13,204 nt of DNA from Lachnospiraceae bacterium UBA6452 (GTDB lineage Bacteria; Bacillota; Clostridia; Lachnospirales; Lachnospiraceae): NCBI GenBank assembly GCA_002441865.1, contig DJNY01000201.1:1-13204 (forward strand), given 5' to 3'. Position 1 is the stretch's first letter, and every line of letters starts with the position of its first letter. The translations under genes were made by a program, and so were the position numbers. Positions 1-6,391 of this stretch are shown piece after piece. The notes under the pieces were generated by a model. It made no database searches. It was not told where the DNA came from and worked only from the letters and a program-made list of their open reading frames with translations.

Positions 1-496
1 TATCTCCCACCAGAAGCACCGGGGCATCAACGAGCTCTGCCATTCCCATGTTCACAATATCATTTTCCCGCAGATTGATCTCCGCCGGAGAACCTGCACC
101 CTCAATTACAATGATGTCCGCCTTTTCGGAAAGCTTCCGGAACGCTTCCCGGATCGCAGGAAGCAGCTTTGGTTTATAGGCAAAATAATCCTTTGCCGCC
201 ATATTGCCAAGCACCTGACCGTTTACGATCACCTGACTGCCGCTGTCATTGGTCGGTTTCAGCAGGATCGGATTCATACAGACATCCGGTTCTGTTCCCG
301 CCGCTTCTGCCTGCATGACCTGTGCCCGTCCCATTTCCGCTCCATCCTTTGTGATAAAGGAATTGAGTGCCATATTCTGTGATTTGAAAGGTGCCACACG
401 GTAACCATCTTGTTTGAAGATCCTGCAAAGCCCTGCCACCACAAGACTTTTTCCGGCACTTGACATTGTACCCTGCACCATGATTACTTTTGCCAT
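1..496 (-). CDS. cobQ: Cobyric acid synthase, N-terminal part (runs off left edge)
   Basis: Cobyric acid synthase (CobQ, called CbiP in the anaerobic pathway) amidates side chains of adenosylcobyrinic acid a,c-diamide using glutamine and ATP in the cytoplasm. About 165 N-terminal residues are present. The protein opens [17 protein letters not shown], the BioD/CobQ-type P-loop with the TMSSAGKS signature. It continues through the family motifs [24 protein letters not shown] and [14 protein letters not shown], which are typical of the ATP-binding half. The C-terminal glutamine amidotransferase half lies outside the window. The ATG at 494-496 starts 1 base after the stop of the ABC ATPase gene, and its Shine-Dalgarno AAGGAG (507-512) lies inside that gene, so the two are probably translationally coupled. 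It appears to be the fifth gene of the riboswitch-controlled operon. Identity is very secure from motifs. Confidence 0.95.
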   Translation of the reverse strand, partial: MAKVIMVQGTMSSAGKSLVVAGLCRIFKQDGYRVAPFKSQNMALNSFITKDGAEMGRAQVMQAEAAGTEPDVCMNPILLKPTNDSGSQVIVNGQVLGNMAAKDYFAYKPKLLPAIREAFRKLSEKADIIVIEGAGSPAEINLRENDIVNMGMAELVDAPVLLVGD

Positions 497-497
497 A

Positions 498-1631
498 TTA
501 TGTTAACTCCTTGAGTTTTCCGCACTGCTCCGCATACTCTTTCATTCTTCTACACTCCTCATTCAAAGGCCCGAATGTCTCCAGCAGGCAGATACAACTT
601 TCACATGCATCAATCCATTTCTTCGCCTCTGTAAGCTGCTGCTCACCGATCGGATAAAAAGCCTTCTGTGCTATGACTCTGACAGCAAGCGCCTCCGCGA
701 TTCTATATTCCACATCATTTTCCGCTAAAATACCTGCTGCAAACGAAATCCTCTCCCGCTGCAGTCTTCTGTAAACGGAAATACCTGCTCCGCCGCCGCT
801 GATCACAAATACCTTAGGAGTTTCACCGGATTTCATCCATTTTCCCGGATCTGTCTGTTTTCTGTCCTCTGCATCCAGCATACAGGGAACACCCAGCAGC
901 GGATCAAACGCCATATCTGCCACGCCATACAGCTTCTGTACTCTGTTACCGCTGAAAATTTTCTCCGGCGTATCTATCTCAATGCCGCCATCCTCCACGC
1001 ATGCGATCAGATCCGAAACCTGCTGTGCCAGGTCCAGCTCATGCAGTGACATGATGACTGCCACATTTTTCTCTCTTGCCAGCCGTCGTATCCCCGACAA
1101 AATATCCAGTTTATAGCGGATATCCAGATAGGAAGTCGGTTCATCAAGCACCAGAATCTCTGTTTCCTGACAGATTGCCCGTGCTAACATGATACGCTGT
1201 CGTTGTCCATCACTTACTTTATTAAAGTCCTGCGAAGCCACATCCTCTGCATGAACAAATGCAATGGCTTCCTCTACCTTCTGCCAGTCTGCCTCCGTTA
1301 AAATGCCGAGCCTCCCGGTATAAGGATAACGGCCTGTTGCAACGATATCACGACAGGTCATCAGCTCCGGTCTGATATGCTCCGTCATGACCATAGCGAG
1401 TTTCTTTGCAATCTCCGCTTCTTTCATCGTTTCCATTGCCTGTCCGCCCAGAAAAATACTGCCGCCCAATGTTTTCAGTTGTCTGGTAACACTCTTTAAA
1501 ATAGTGGATTTCCCGCATCCGTTCGGCCCGATCAAAGACAGCACTCTGCCCGGTCTGACACACAGACTGATCTCTTTTACAAGAGGGCTTCCGTAGCCGA
1601 CTGTCAGGTTGTCTGTCTGTAACCCGCTCAT
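498..1631 (-). CDS. Cobalamin/siderophore-type ABC transporter ATP-binding protein with C-terminal extension
   Basis: ATPase subunit that would drive the permease encoded immediately upstream; BtuD/FhuC-like, acting at the cytoplasmic membrane face. Residues 1-250 form the ABC domain: Walker [10 protein letters not shown] at 35-43, signature VSDGQRQR near 139-146 (SDGQ replacing the canonical SGGQ), Walker B ILVLDEP at 159-165, followed by the D-loop (SYLD) and the switch histidine in SLHELD. At 377 residues it is about 110-120 longer than a usual FecE/BtuD protein (about 255-270). The extension from about residue 262 contains [17 protein letters not shown] and [16 protein letters not shown], a glycine-rich, Rossmann-looking stretch of unknown role. 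The ATG overlaps the permease stop by 4 bases and has AGGAGG at 1640-1645. A corrinoid substrate is inferred from the B12 riboswitch and neighbours, not from the ATPase itself. Confidence 0.93.
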   Translation of the reverse strand: MSGLQTDNLTVGYGSPLVKEISLCVRPGRVLSLIGPNGCGKSTILKSVTRQLKTLGGSIFLGGQAMETMKEAEIAKKLAMVMTEHIRPELMTCRDIVATGRYPYTGRLGILTEADWQKVEEAIAFVHAEDVASQDFNKVSDGQRQRIMLARAICQETEILVLDEPTSYLDIRYKLDILSGIRRLAREKNVAVIMSLHELDLAQQVSDLIACVEDGGIEIDTPEKIFSGNRVQKLYGVADMAFDPLLGVPCMLDAEDRKQTDPGKWMKSGETPKVFVISGGGAGISVYRRLQRERISFAAGILAENDVEYRIAEALAVRVIAQKAFYPIGEQQLTEAKKWIDACESCICLLETFGPLNEECRRMKEYAEQCGKLKELT

Positions 1632-2644
1632 AGGCTTCCCCTCCTCTTTTTCAACATCATCACAAGAACAACCGGTACAAGCAATACTGCTGTCACAGAA
1701 CTGATACTGATCTCAGTCGGTGCAAATACTGTTCTGGCAATTCCGTCACAGAACAGTGTAATGACTGCACCTCCCAGAAAACAGCCCGGTATCAGCAGAA
1801 GCGGCTTCGCTGTTTTAGTCAGTGTTTTGACCAGATGCGGAACGGCGATCCCCACAAAGGAGATCGGGCCTGCAAATGCTGTCACACAGGCTGACAAAAT
1901 GCTTGATAACAGGATCAAAAGGACGCGCAGGAGTCCGATCCGCACACCCATATTCCGTGCATATGCCTCTCCCATCTGATAAGCACTGATCGGTTTTGCC
2001 AAAAGAAATGAAACACACACACCAAGCAGTACCAGAACCGTCATCAACCGGACAGACTGCCACGTCATACCGGAAAAGCTGCCCAGTGACCAGTTATGCA
2101 GATTGACAATATTGGAATCATCTGCAAAGGTTACACAGAAATCGGTGATCGCCGAACAGATGTATCCGATCATAATACCGCAGACAACCAACATGGACAT
2201 ATCATGCACACGTACGGAAACAAGCAGTACAAAGCCCATCGCCAGCAAAGAGCCAAGAAATGCAGCTACTACCATGCCCCAGGAGGAAAGTGTGATCCCT
2301 TTTCTGAGGAAAGCGATCATTGTGATCGCCACGACTAACTTTGCCCCGGATGAAATACCCAGTACATAAGGGCCTGCGATCGGATTTCCAAAGAAGGTCT
2401 GCAATAAAAAGCCGGACACGGAAAGTGCCCCGCCTAAAAGCAGTGCCGCCAGTATTCTCGGCAATCTGATCTCCCATATGATGTTATATGCTGTCCCATT
2501 TTCCTGATCTCCCAGCAGGATCTGTCTGATCTGTTCTCCGGTCAGTGCAATGCTGCCACTGCAGATATTCCACCAGATCACCAGTCCAAGCAAGATAAAG
2601 ATCAATAAAAAGGACAAAATGTAACGTTTTCTTCCCGCTTTCAT
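1628..2644 (-). CDS. FecCD/BtuC-family ABC transporter permease
   Basis: Integral membrane subunit of a type II (BtuCD-like) importer, probably a homodimer that passes a corrinoid or related metal chelate across the membrane. It has 338 residues, the normal length of the family. The sequence shows a basic N-terminus, a first membrane helix at about 8-28, and some nine further hydrophobic segments. FecCD landmarks are present: RLPRILAALLLGGALSVSG near 60-80, VLGISSGAKL after it, and GPISFVGIAVPHLVKTL near 260-275, the cytoplasmic coupling region that contacts the ATPase. It ends with a basic tail LKKRRGSL. Both ends overlap neighbours by 4 bases: the ATG overlaps the stop of the binding protein and the TGA overlaps the ATG of the ATPase. 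A GAGG Shine-Dalgarno lies 4 bases before the start. Substrate is inferred from context. Confidence 0.94.
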   Translation of the reverse strand: MKAGRKRYILSFLLIFILLGLVIWWNICSGSIALTGEQIRQILLGDQENGTAYNIIWEIRLPRILAALLLGGALSVSGFLLQTFFGNPIAGPYVLGISSGAKLVVAITMIAFLRKGITLSSWGMVVAAFLGSLLAMGFVLLVSVRVHDMSMLVVCGIMIGYICSAITDFCVTFADDSNIVNLHNWSLGSFSGMTWQSVRLMTVLVLLGVCVSFLLAKPISAYQMGEAYARNMGVRIGLLRVLLILLSSILSACVTAFAGPISFVGIAVPHLVKTLTKTAKPLLLIPGCFLGGAVITLFCDGIARTVFAPTEISISSVTAVLLVPVVLVMMLKKRRGSL

Positions 2645-4203
2645 TTTACCTCTTTCAGATACTTCAGTTCATGCGAAGTATCTCCCGTCATTACCGCATG
2701 CAGATCCTCGATAAAAGATGCAATTCCTGTCGTCTTCTGGAAAAAGTCAGCTGTTGTACAATACACTTTTCCGTCTTTTATTGCCTTAAAATCACCAAAC
2801 AGCGGACTCTTTGCAAGCAGGGTATCCACACTGTCAAGTTCTCCTTCTATCGTACTGTTATAAATTAAAATATCCGCATCCTTTGTCTGTGCATAAAAAT
2901 CTTCCATCTGCATATTCATGGTGGAAAGAGCATTTTCATCCTCTTCTTTGACTGCCTGCGGCAAATAACTGCCACCTGCAAGCTGTATCATTTTTGCGAT
3001 ATAATCTCCCGGCTTTCTGATGTTCACCGAACCATTGGAAGTGATATAGAAAAATGCCATCGTCTGATCCGTTGCTTCCTTTTTCATGATCGGTTCCGCC
3101 TTGGCAACCTGCTCCTGATAAAAGGTATCTGCCTGTTCCTCTTTTCCAAATAATACACCATACAGTCTGATCCATTCAAGTCTTCCGAGCGGATGTGATT
3201 CATAGCTGGAACGTTCCACCAGAACAGGGATTCCAAGTGCTTCCAGTTTTTCCTTTACCTCCGGATTATGCAGGATCATTGTGTTTTCAATGGCAAGATC
3301 GCAATTTTCGCTGATGATTTTCTCATAATCAGGCTGATTATACTTACCCGCATATAAGATATCGCCGTCTGCCATTGCCTCGGAAGCTGCCTGAATGTAC
3401 CAGTCCTCCTGCTTTGTACCAGACAGCCGGATATCATCAAGTGCATCTATTGCCTGTAAAAGATCCATGACCGAAGTAGAAACCACATATGCCTTTTTGG
3501 GCTGTCTGAGCATTGTCACATCTGCCGGCAGGTTAGTCACTGCTTCTTCTCCATCCGGAACAAGCAAAAACCGCTCATCTCCGATCATGATCATTTTATA
3601 AACTCCATATTCCTCTATCTGAAACTCCGTCGCATACAAAAGCGATACGTCGCCTGTTTTTTTCAATGTTGTAAAATCGATTCCACCGTCGGCTTCTTCT
3701 GTTGTTTCTTTCCGGTCTGCCGACGTTTCATTGTCATCCGGCTCCTGCCCCATTTCATATTCTTTCTCTGCTTTGGCAAGTGCCTCTTCATCCTGTCTGA
3801 AGATCAACTGATACTCTATCTCATGCGGAACACTCATTGCTGTCGTATCCGCAGTAATATCCATTTCACAATCCAGACCATCGATCGGGATCGTAAATGT
3901 AGAATTATCTTTCTCATCCTCTGCAGACTCATCCATATACTTTACGCCGTTTACCAGCATGTAATCATAATGCTTACTGCTGAAGACCAGCTTTGCATAT
4001 GCCTGTCCATCTTCTACAGAAACAGAAGCGGGCGAGGCAACAGATGCCTTGCCCGTTCCGCCCAAAAGCTTTACATAAACTGTATAACTTCCATCTTTTA
4101 GTGCCTCTTCTTTGTCAGAAGTCCCGCAGCCTGTAAAAAGGAGCAGCATACCCAGTAATAACATTCCAATTCTGATTCTGATCTTCATTTTCTTCTGTTC
4201 CAT
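2641..4203 (-). CDS. Lipoprotein substrate-binding protein (BtuF/TroA-like) with extra N-terminal domain
   Basis: Surface-anchored binding component of the adjacent ABC importer. Residues 1-26 are a lipoprotein signal with lipobox FTGC (lipidated Cys26). Residues about 35-135 form an extra domain beginning KDGSYTVYVKLLGGTGKASV, with VNGVKYMDE and ADTTAMSVPHEIEYQLIF. The pattern resembles small immunoglobulin-like metal/heme-binding accessory domains such as NEAT, but I do not see enough to assign it. An acidic, Glu/Asp-rich linker (136-172) leads to a periplasmic-binding-protein domain (about 175-510) of the TroA/BtuF type, with IRLSGTKQEDWYIQ, CDLAIENTMILHNPEVKEKLEALGIPVLVE and ADILIYNS. At 520 residues it is much longer than plain BtuF (about 270-330). 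The start is supported by GAGGGAG 5 bases before the ATG. It lies 27 bases after the end of the cbiK-linked reading frame. The ligand is probably a cobalt corrinoid, from context. Confidence 0.9.
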   Translation of the reverse strand: MEQKKMKIRIRIGMLLLGMLLLFTGCGTSDKEEALKDGSYTVYVKLLGGTGKASVASPASVSVEDGQAYAKLVFSSKHYDYMLVNGVKYMDESAEDEKDNSTFTIPIDGLDCEMDITADTTAMSVPHEIEYQLIFRQDEEALAKAEKEYEMGQEPDDNETSADRKETTEEADGGIDFTTLKKTGDVSLLYATEFQIEEYGVYKMIMIGDERFLLVPDGEEAVTNLPADVTMLRQPKKAYVVSTSVMDLLQAIDALDDIRLSGTKQEDWYIQAASEAMADGDILYAGKYNQPDYEKIISENCDLAIENTMILHNPEVKEKLEALGIPVLVERSSYESHPLGRLEWIRLYGVLFGKEEQADTFYQEQVAKAEPIMKKEATDQTMAFFYITSNGSVNIRKPGDYIAKMIQLAGGSYLPQAVKEEDENALSTMNMQMEDFYAQTKDADILIYNSTIEGELDSVDTLLAKSPLFGDFKAIKDGKVYCTTADFFQKTTGIASFIEDLHAVMTGDTSHELKYLKEVK

Positions 4204-4230
4204 AGCTGCTCCCTCTTTCTAAACTACTTT

Positions 4231-4626
4231 TTATTCTTCCACCGCTTTGGCATCTGATACACTTACCCTGTGGTCATACCATTTGCCTTTTTTCCCTAAG
4301 ATTGCAAGATCAAATTCCTGTTCCAGTGCTTCTACCGGTACATCAAATCCATATACTTCTTCCTCTGTACCATCCTCATACTTGACAGTATCTGTTGTCG
4401 GCTCCAAAAGTGCCGCACCATCTTTCTGTGCATCCTCTGCTGTTCCGACAAACAGATTTACGATATTTTTAGAAGCCAGGCTGATATGAATTGTCATCCT
4501 GCCGTCTTTTACTGTTAAAGTGCCCTGACCGTCATTTGCTTCATTCACATGGAACATACTGCTGTCAGTATTAAAAGCTGCTGTATAAGTGCCATCTGCT
4601 AAAGCTGCTGACTGATCATCACTCAG
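4231..4626 (-). CDS. C-terminal domain of CbiK, out of frame by one base
   Basis: This open stretch directly follows cbiK in the -1 frame. Reading it from the A10 run gives KKKLSDDQSAALADGTYTAA, then SSMFHVNEANDGQGTLTVKDG, FVGTAEDAQKDGAALLEPTT and GKKGKWYDHRVSVSD, ending at TAA (4231-4233). It has no start codon with a ribosome binding site: the first ATG (4557) lies inside the folded-looking DGTYTA domain. I therefore read it as the C-terminal part of a single CbiK fusion of about 560 residues, produced either by an uncalled extra A or by slippage. The domain begins with the same DG(T/S)YT motif as the extra N-terminal domain of the next gene's binding protein, which suggests a related accessory fold, possibly metal or tetrapyrrole binding (inference). 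It lies 27 bases before that gene. Confidence 0.7.
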   Translation of the reverse strand: MSDDQSAALADGTYTAAFNTDSSMFHVNEANDGQGTLTVKDGRMTIHISLASKNIVNLFVGTAEDAQKDGAALLEPTTDTVKYEDGTEEEVYGFDVPVEALEQEFDLAILGKKGKWYDHRVSVSDAKAVEE

Positions 4627-5912
4627 TTTTTTTTTTCGTCTGCTGCAGATGTATCTGCAAGATCAGCATTTGCGATTGCATCTGCTGTGTGGTTTACATA
4701 AATCTTCTGTACATCAGCGATCTCGCCGAGACCAGCAATCTGGCAGTCAACAGAATCGAATGCACCGCTTGCTTCAAACTGGCTCTTCCAAGAATCATCG
4801 TCATCACCTGCCATATCGTTATTAGCATGATCACCTGCTACAACCATAAGTGGACGAAGGACAACTTTCTTGTAACCTGCATCTTTAACTGCTGCGATAA
4901 CATTTTCACATGCTGTTTCTTCAGGCTCACCTTCTACTGTTCCGATGAATACATTGTCATATCCAAGATCTGCCATCTGTGAAGCCATCTGGCTGTAGCT
5001 TACTTTTGCTGTATGAGAAGTACCATGTCCCATAAATACAAACGCTGTGCCGTCTTCTTTTGCTGCATCTAAAGAAGCATAACCTGCAGTCTGAACTGCT
5101 TCTGCTGTGATTGCTTCAGCAACTGCCTTCTTATCCTCGTTTACAACGGAAGCATCTGCTCCGACTTCACCAAGCAGTGGCTCAGCTACTGTAACGGAAC
5201 CGAACTGATCCTGATATTTTTCAACTGCTTCTACCAGTTCATCATACTCTGCGCCATGCATCAGATGTGTTGGCTGCACAACCAGATTTACAACACCGTT
5301 ATCAACCGCACGTTGCAGTGCCTGATCCATATTGTCGATTGCTTCGCCATCTCTTGCCTGAATATGGTTGATGATGATCTGTGCTGTAAATGCTCTTCTG
5401 ACTGACCAGTCAGGATTAGCTTCTGCTAATGCATCTTCAATGCTCTTGATATCCTTTACACGGCTGTCATTGAATGATGTACCGAAGCTGACTACTAACA
5501 GTTCGTTTGCACCGATGCCATCTTCATTTAACGGATCATCCTTGGAAGCATCTCCTGTATCACGTCCGAAATAATCAGGATCTGCATTTTCGCCGCTTAC
5601 AAGCTCTTTCTGCGCATCTGTCAATGCATCCCATGCTTCTTTTGCTGCTTTACACTGTGCATCTGTCTCATCTGTTCTTTCCTGTACATAGATTGCATCG
5701 ATCAGGGCTGCAACTTCATCTGCCTTTGCCTGATCATCTTCTGCATCTGTTGCCTCTGCGTCAGTAGCATCTGTGGCATCTTCTGTGCTATCTGTTACGT
5801 CTGTGGCTTCTGTTGTATCTGCTGTATCAGATGCTGCTTTGGAACCACAACCTGTTACCATTGCCATAGTCAGTACTGTGGCAAGTAAAACTGTTACGAT
5901 TTTCTTTTTCAT
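4623..5912 (-). CDS. cbiK: Exported lipoprotein sirohydrochlorin cobaltochelatase CbiK
   Basis: CbiK-type chelatase, which inserts Co2+ into sirohydrochlorin (or a related tetrapyrrole) in the anaerobic B12 pathway. Unlike cytoplasmic CbiK it begins with a lipoprotein signal: MKKKIVTVLL plus hydrophobic core and lipobox VTGC (Cys22), then a Thr/Asp-rich spacer (about 29-60). The chelatase domain runs from about residue 135 to 415, opening ELLVVSFGTSFNDSR. Candidate metal/catalytic residues are His296 in FMGHGTSH, Glu327 in GTVEGEP and His362 in AGDHANNDMAGD, matching the His-Glu-His arrangement known in the family. A QKELVSGE-type helical segment (about 65-105) precedes it. The start has a perfect AAGGAGG (5918-5924) 5 bases upstream. 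It is first gene of the riboswitch operon. The frame ends at an A10 run (4627-4636) with AAC-TGA. Shifting one base continues into a further domain, so this 429-residue form may be truncated. Confidence 0.92.
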   Translation of the reverse strand: MKKKIVTVLLATVLTMAMVTGCGSKAASDTADTTEATDVTDSTEDATDATDAEATDAEDDQAKADEVAALIDAIYVQERTDETDAQCKAAKEAWDALTDAQKELVSGENADPDYFGRDTGDASKDDPLNEDGIGANELLVVSFGTSFNDSRVKDIKSIEDALAEANPDWSVRRAFTAQIIINHIQARDGEAIDNMDQALQRAVDNGVVNLVVQPTHLMHGAEYDELVEAVEKYQDQFGSVTVAEPLLGEVGADASVVNEDKKAVAEAITAEAVQTAGYASLDAAKEDGTAFVFMGHGTSHTAKVSYSQMASQMADLGYDNVFIGTVEGEPEETACENVIAAVKDAGYKKVVLRPLMVVAGDHANNDMAGDDDDSWKSQFEASGAFDSVDCQIAGLGEIADVQKIYVNHTADAIANADLADTSAADEKKN

Positions 5913-5917
5913 AACGT

Positions 5918-5924
5918 CCTCCTT
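5918..5924 (-). promoter_or_regulatory. Shine-Dalgarno site of cbiK
   Basis: AAGGAGG on the minus strand, 5 bases before the ATG at 5910-5912. It fixes the start of the lipoprotein signal peptide of CbiK. It lies well downstream of the terminator hairpin, so regulation is more likely by transcription termination than by direct masking of this site (inference). Confidence 0.85.
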
Positions 5925-6007
5925 AAAAAATTTAAAAATATGGTATATGTTTCATGGATGCGACTGGGAAGATTCGATACGTCATGCCTGCTTTCTTTTC
6001 TTGCTGC

Positions 6008-6035
6008 AAAAAGAAAAATCCGGTATAACCGGATT
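6008..6035 (-). terminator. Intrinsic terminator of the cobalamin riboswitch
   Basis: On the minus strand AATCCGG-TTATA-CCGGATT forms a perfect 7-bp hairpin (6017-6035), followed directly by TTTCTTTTT (6008-6016). It lies between the B12 aptamer and cbiK, where an expression-platform terminator is expected. Its 5' arm ATCCGG (6029-6034) is complementary to CCGGAT at 6109-6114 just downstream of the aptamer, giving a candidate antiterminator. Confidence 0.85.
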
Positions 6036-6129
6036 CTTACAAGCCCTCAAAAGAAGCCATCTGTAAAAAACAAACAGCCTGCCTTTGCAGTACGACCAAT
6101 GCCTCGTGATCCGGGAACTTCCCTGTACC

Positions 6130-6334
6130 AAACAACTGGCAGGTTTCCTGGCTGAAAGATCATCACATGCCTTTTACCTTCCCAGCTTAGCCAGTGGCAT
6201 ATTGCAAAGCCATGCTCCTTTATCACAGTGACGAGATCGTACAGGAATCACACCTGTTTCCCTTTTAACCCTTGCATCCGCTATCCGGATCCGTTTTGAT
6301 CAGATAGCATGTGGTGCGCAGGCACCATTTGTTT
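6130..6334 (-). promoter_or_regulatory. Cobalamin (AdoCbl-type) riboswitch aptamer
   Basis: Reading the minus strand, the region carries the hallmarks of the B12 riboswitch class. These are GGGAAACAGGTGTGATTCCTGT (6241-6262), a CACTGTGA element (6223-6230), GCCACTGG (6191-6198), CTGGGAAGG (6177-6185) and the B12 box AGCCAGGAAACCTGCC (6138-6153). The B12 box differs from the usual AGCCAGGAGACCTGCC at one base. The ends can be closed by a P1 stem: AAACAAATGG (6325-6334) pairs with CCAGTTGTTT (6130-6139) apart from one mismatch. B12 binding would be expected to favour the terminator at 6008-6035 and switch off cbiK, the ABC importer and cobQ. Placement upstream of exactly such genes strongly supports the call. 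The class assignment (coenzyme B12 versus aquocobalamin subtype) is not decided here. Confidence 0.93.
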
Positions 6335-6352
6335 ATCTATGAAACTGTGGCT

Positions 6353-6381
6353 AGTGTAGCACAAACTGCGGAACATGGCAA
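6353..6381 (-). promoter_or_regulatory. Sigma70-type promoter of the B12 operon
   Basis: TTGCCA (-35, 6376-6381) and TACACT (-10, 6353-6358) are separated by exactly 17 bases on the minus strand. Transcription would start around 6345, just before the riboswitch aptamer. The -35 box begins about 11 bases beyond the helicase stop codon (6392-6394), so the operon has its own promoter. Supported by consensus and position only. Confidence 0.7.
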
Positions 6382-6391
6382 GGCTAACCTG

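Noticed and set aside
3823..4101. Plus-strand open frames opposite the binding protein, permease, helicase and symporter genes
   Set aside because: They are antisense to well-supported genes, lack Shine-Dalgarno sites and show no recognisable motifs.
4231..4557. A separate 108-residue gene starting at ATG 4557
   Set aside because: The ATG lies inside a domain whose coding sequence continues upstream to the A10 run, and there is no ribosome binding site before it. It is better read as the C-terminal part of CbiK.
5712..5830. Repetitive GCATCTGT/GTATCTG-like stretch on the plus strand that looks like a tandem repeat
   Set aside because: It encodes the Thr/Asp/Ala-rich low-complexity spacer after the lipobox of CbiK; the repeats are irregular and explained by codon bias in that linker.
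5940..6155. Plus-strand open frame across the riboswitch region
   Set aside because: It overlaps the riboswitch aptamer and terminator on the other strand and its translation has no protein-like pattern or ribosome binding site.
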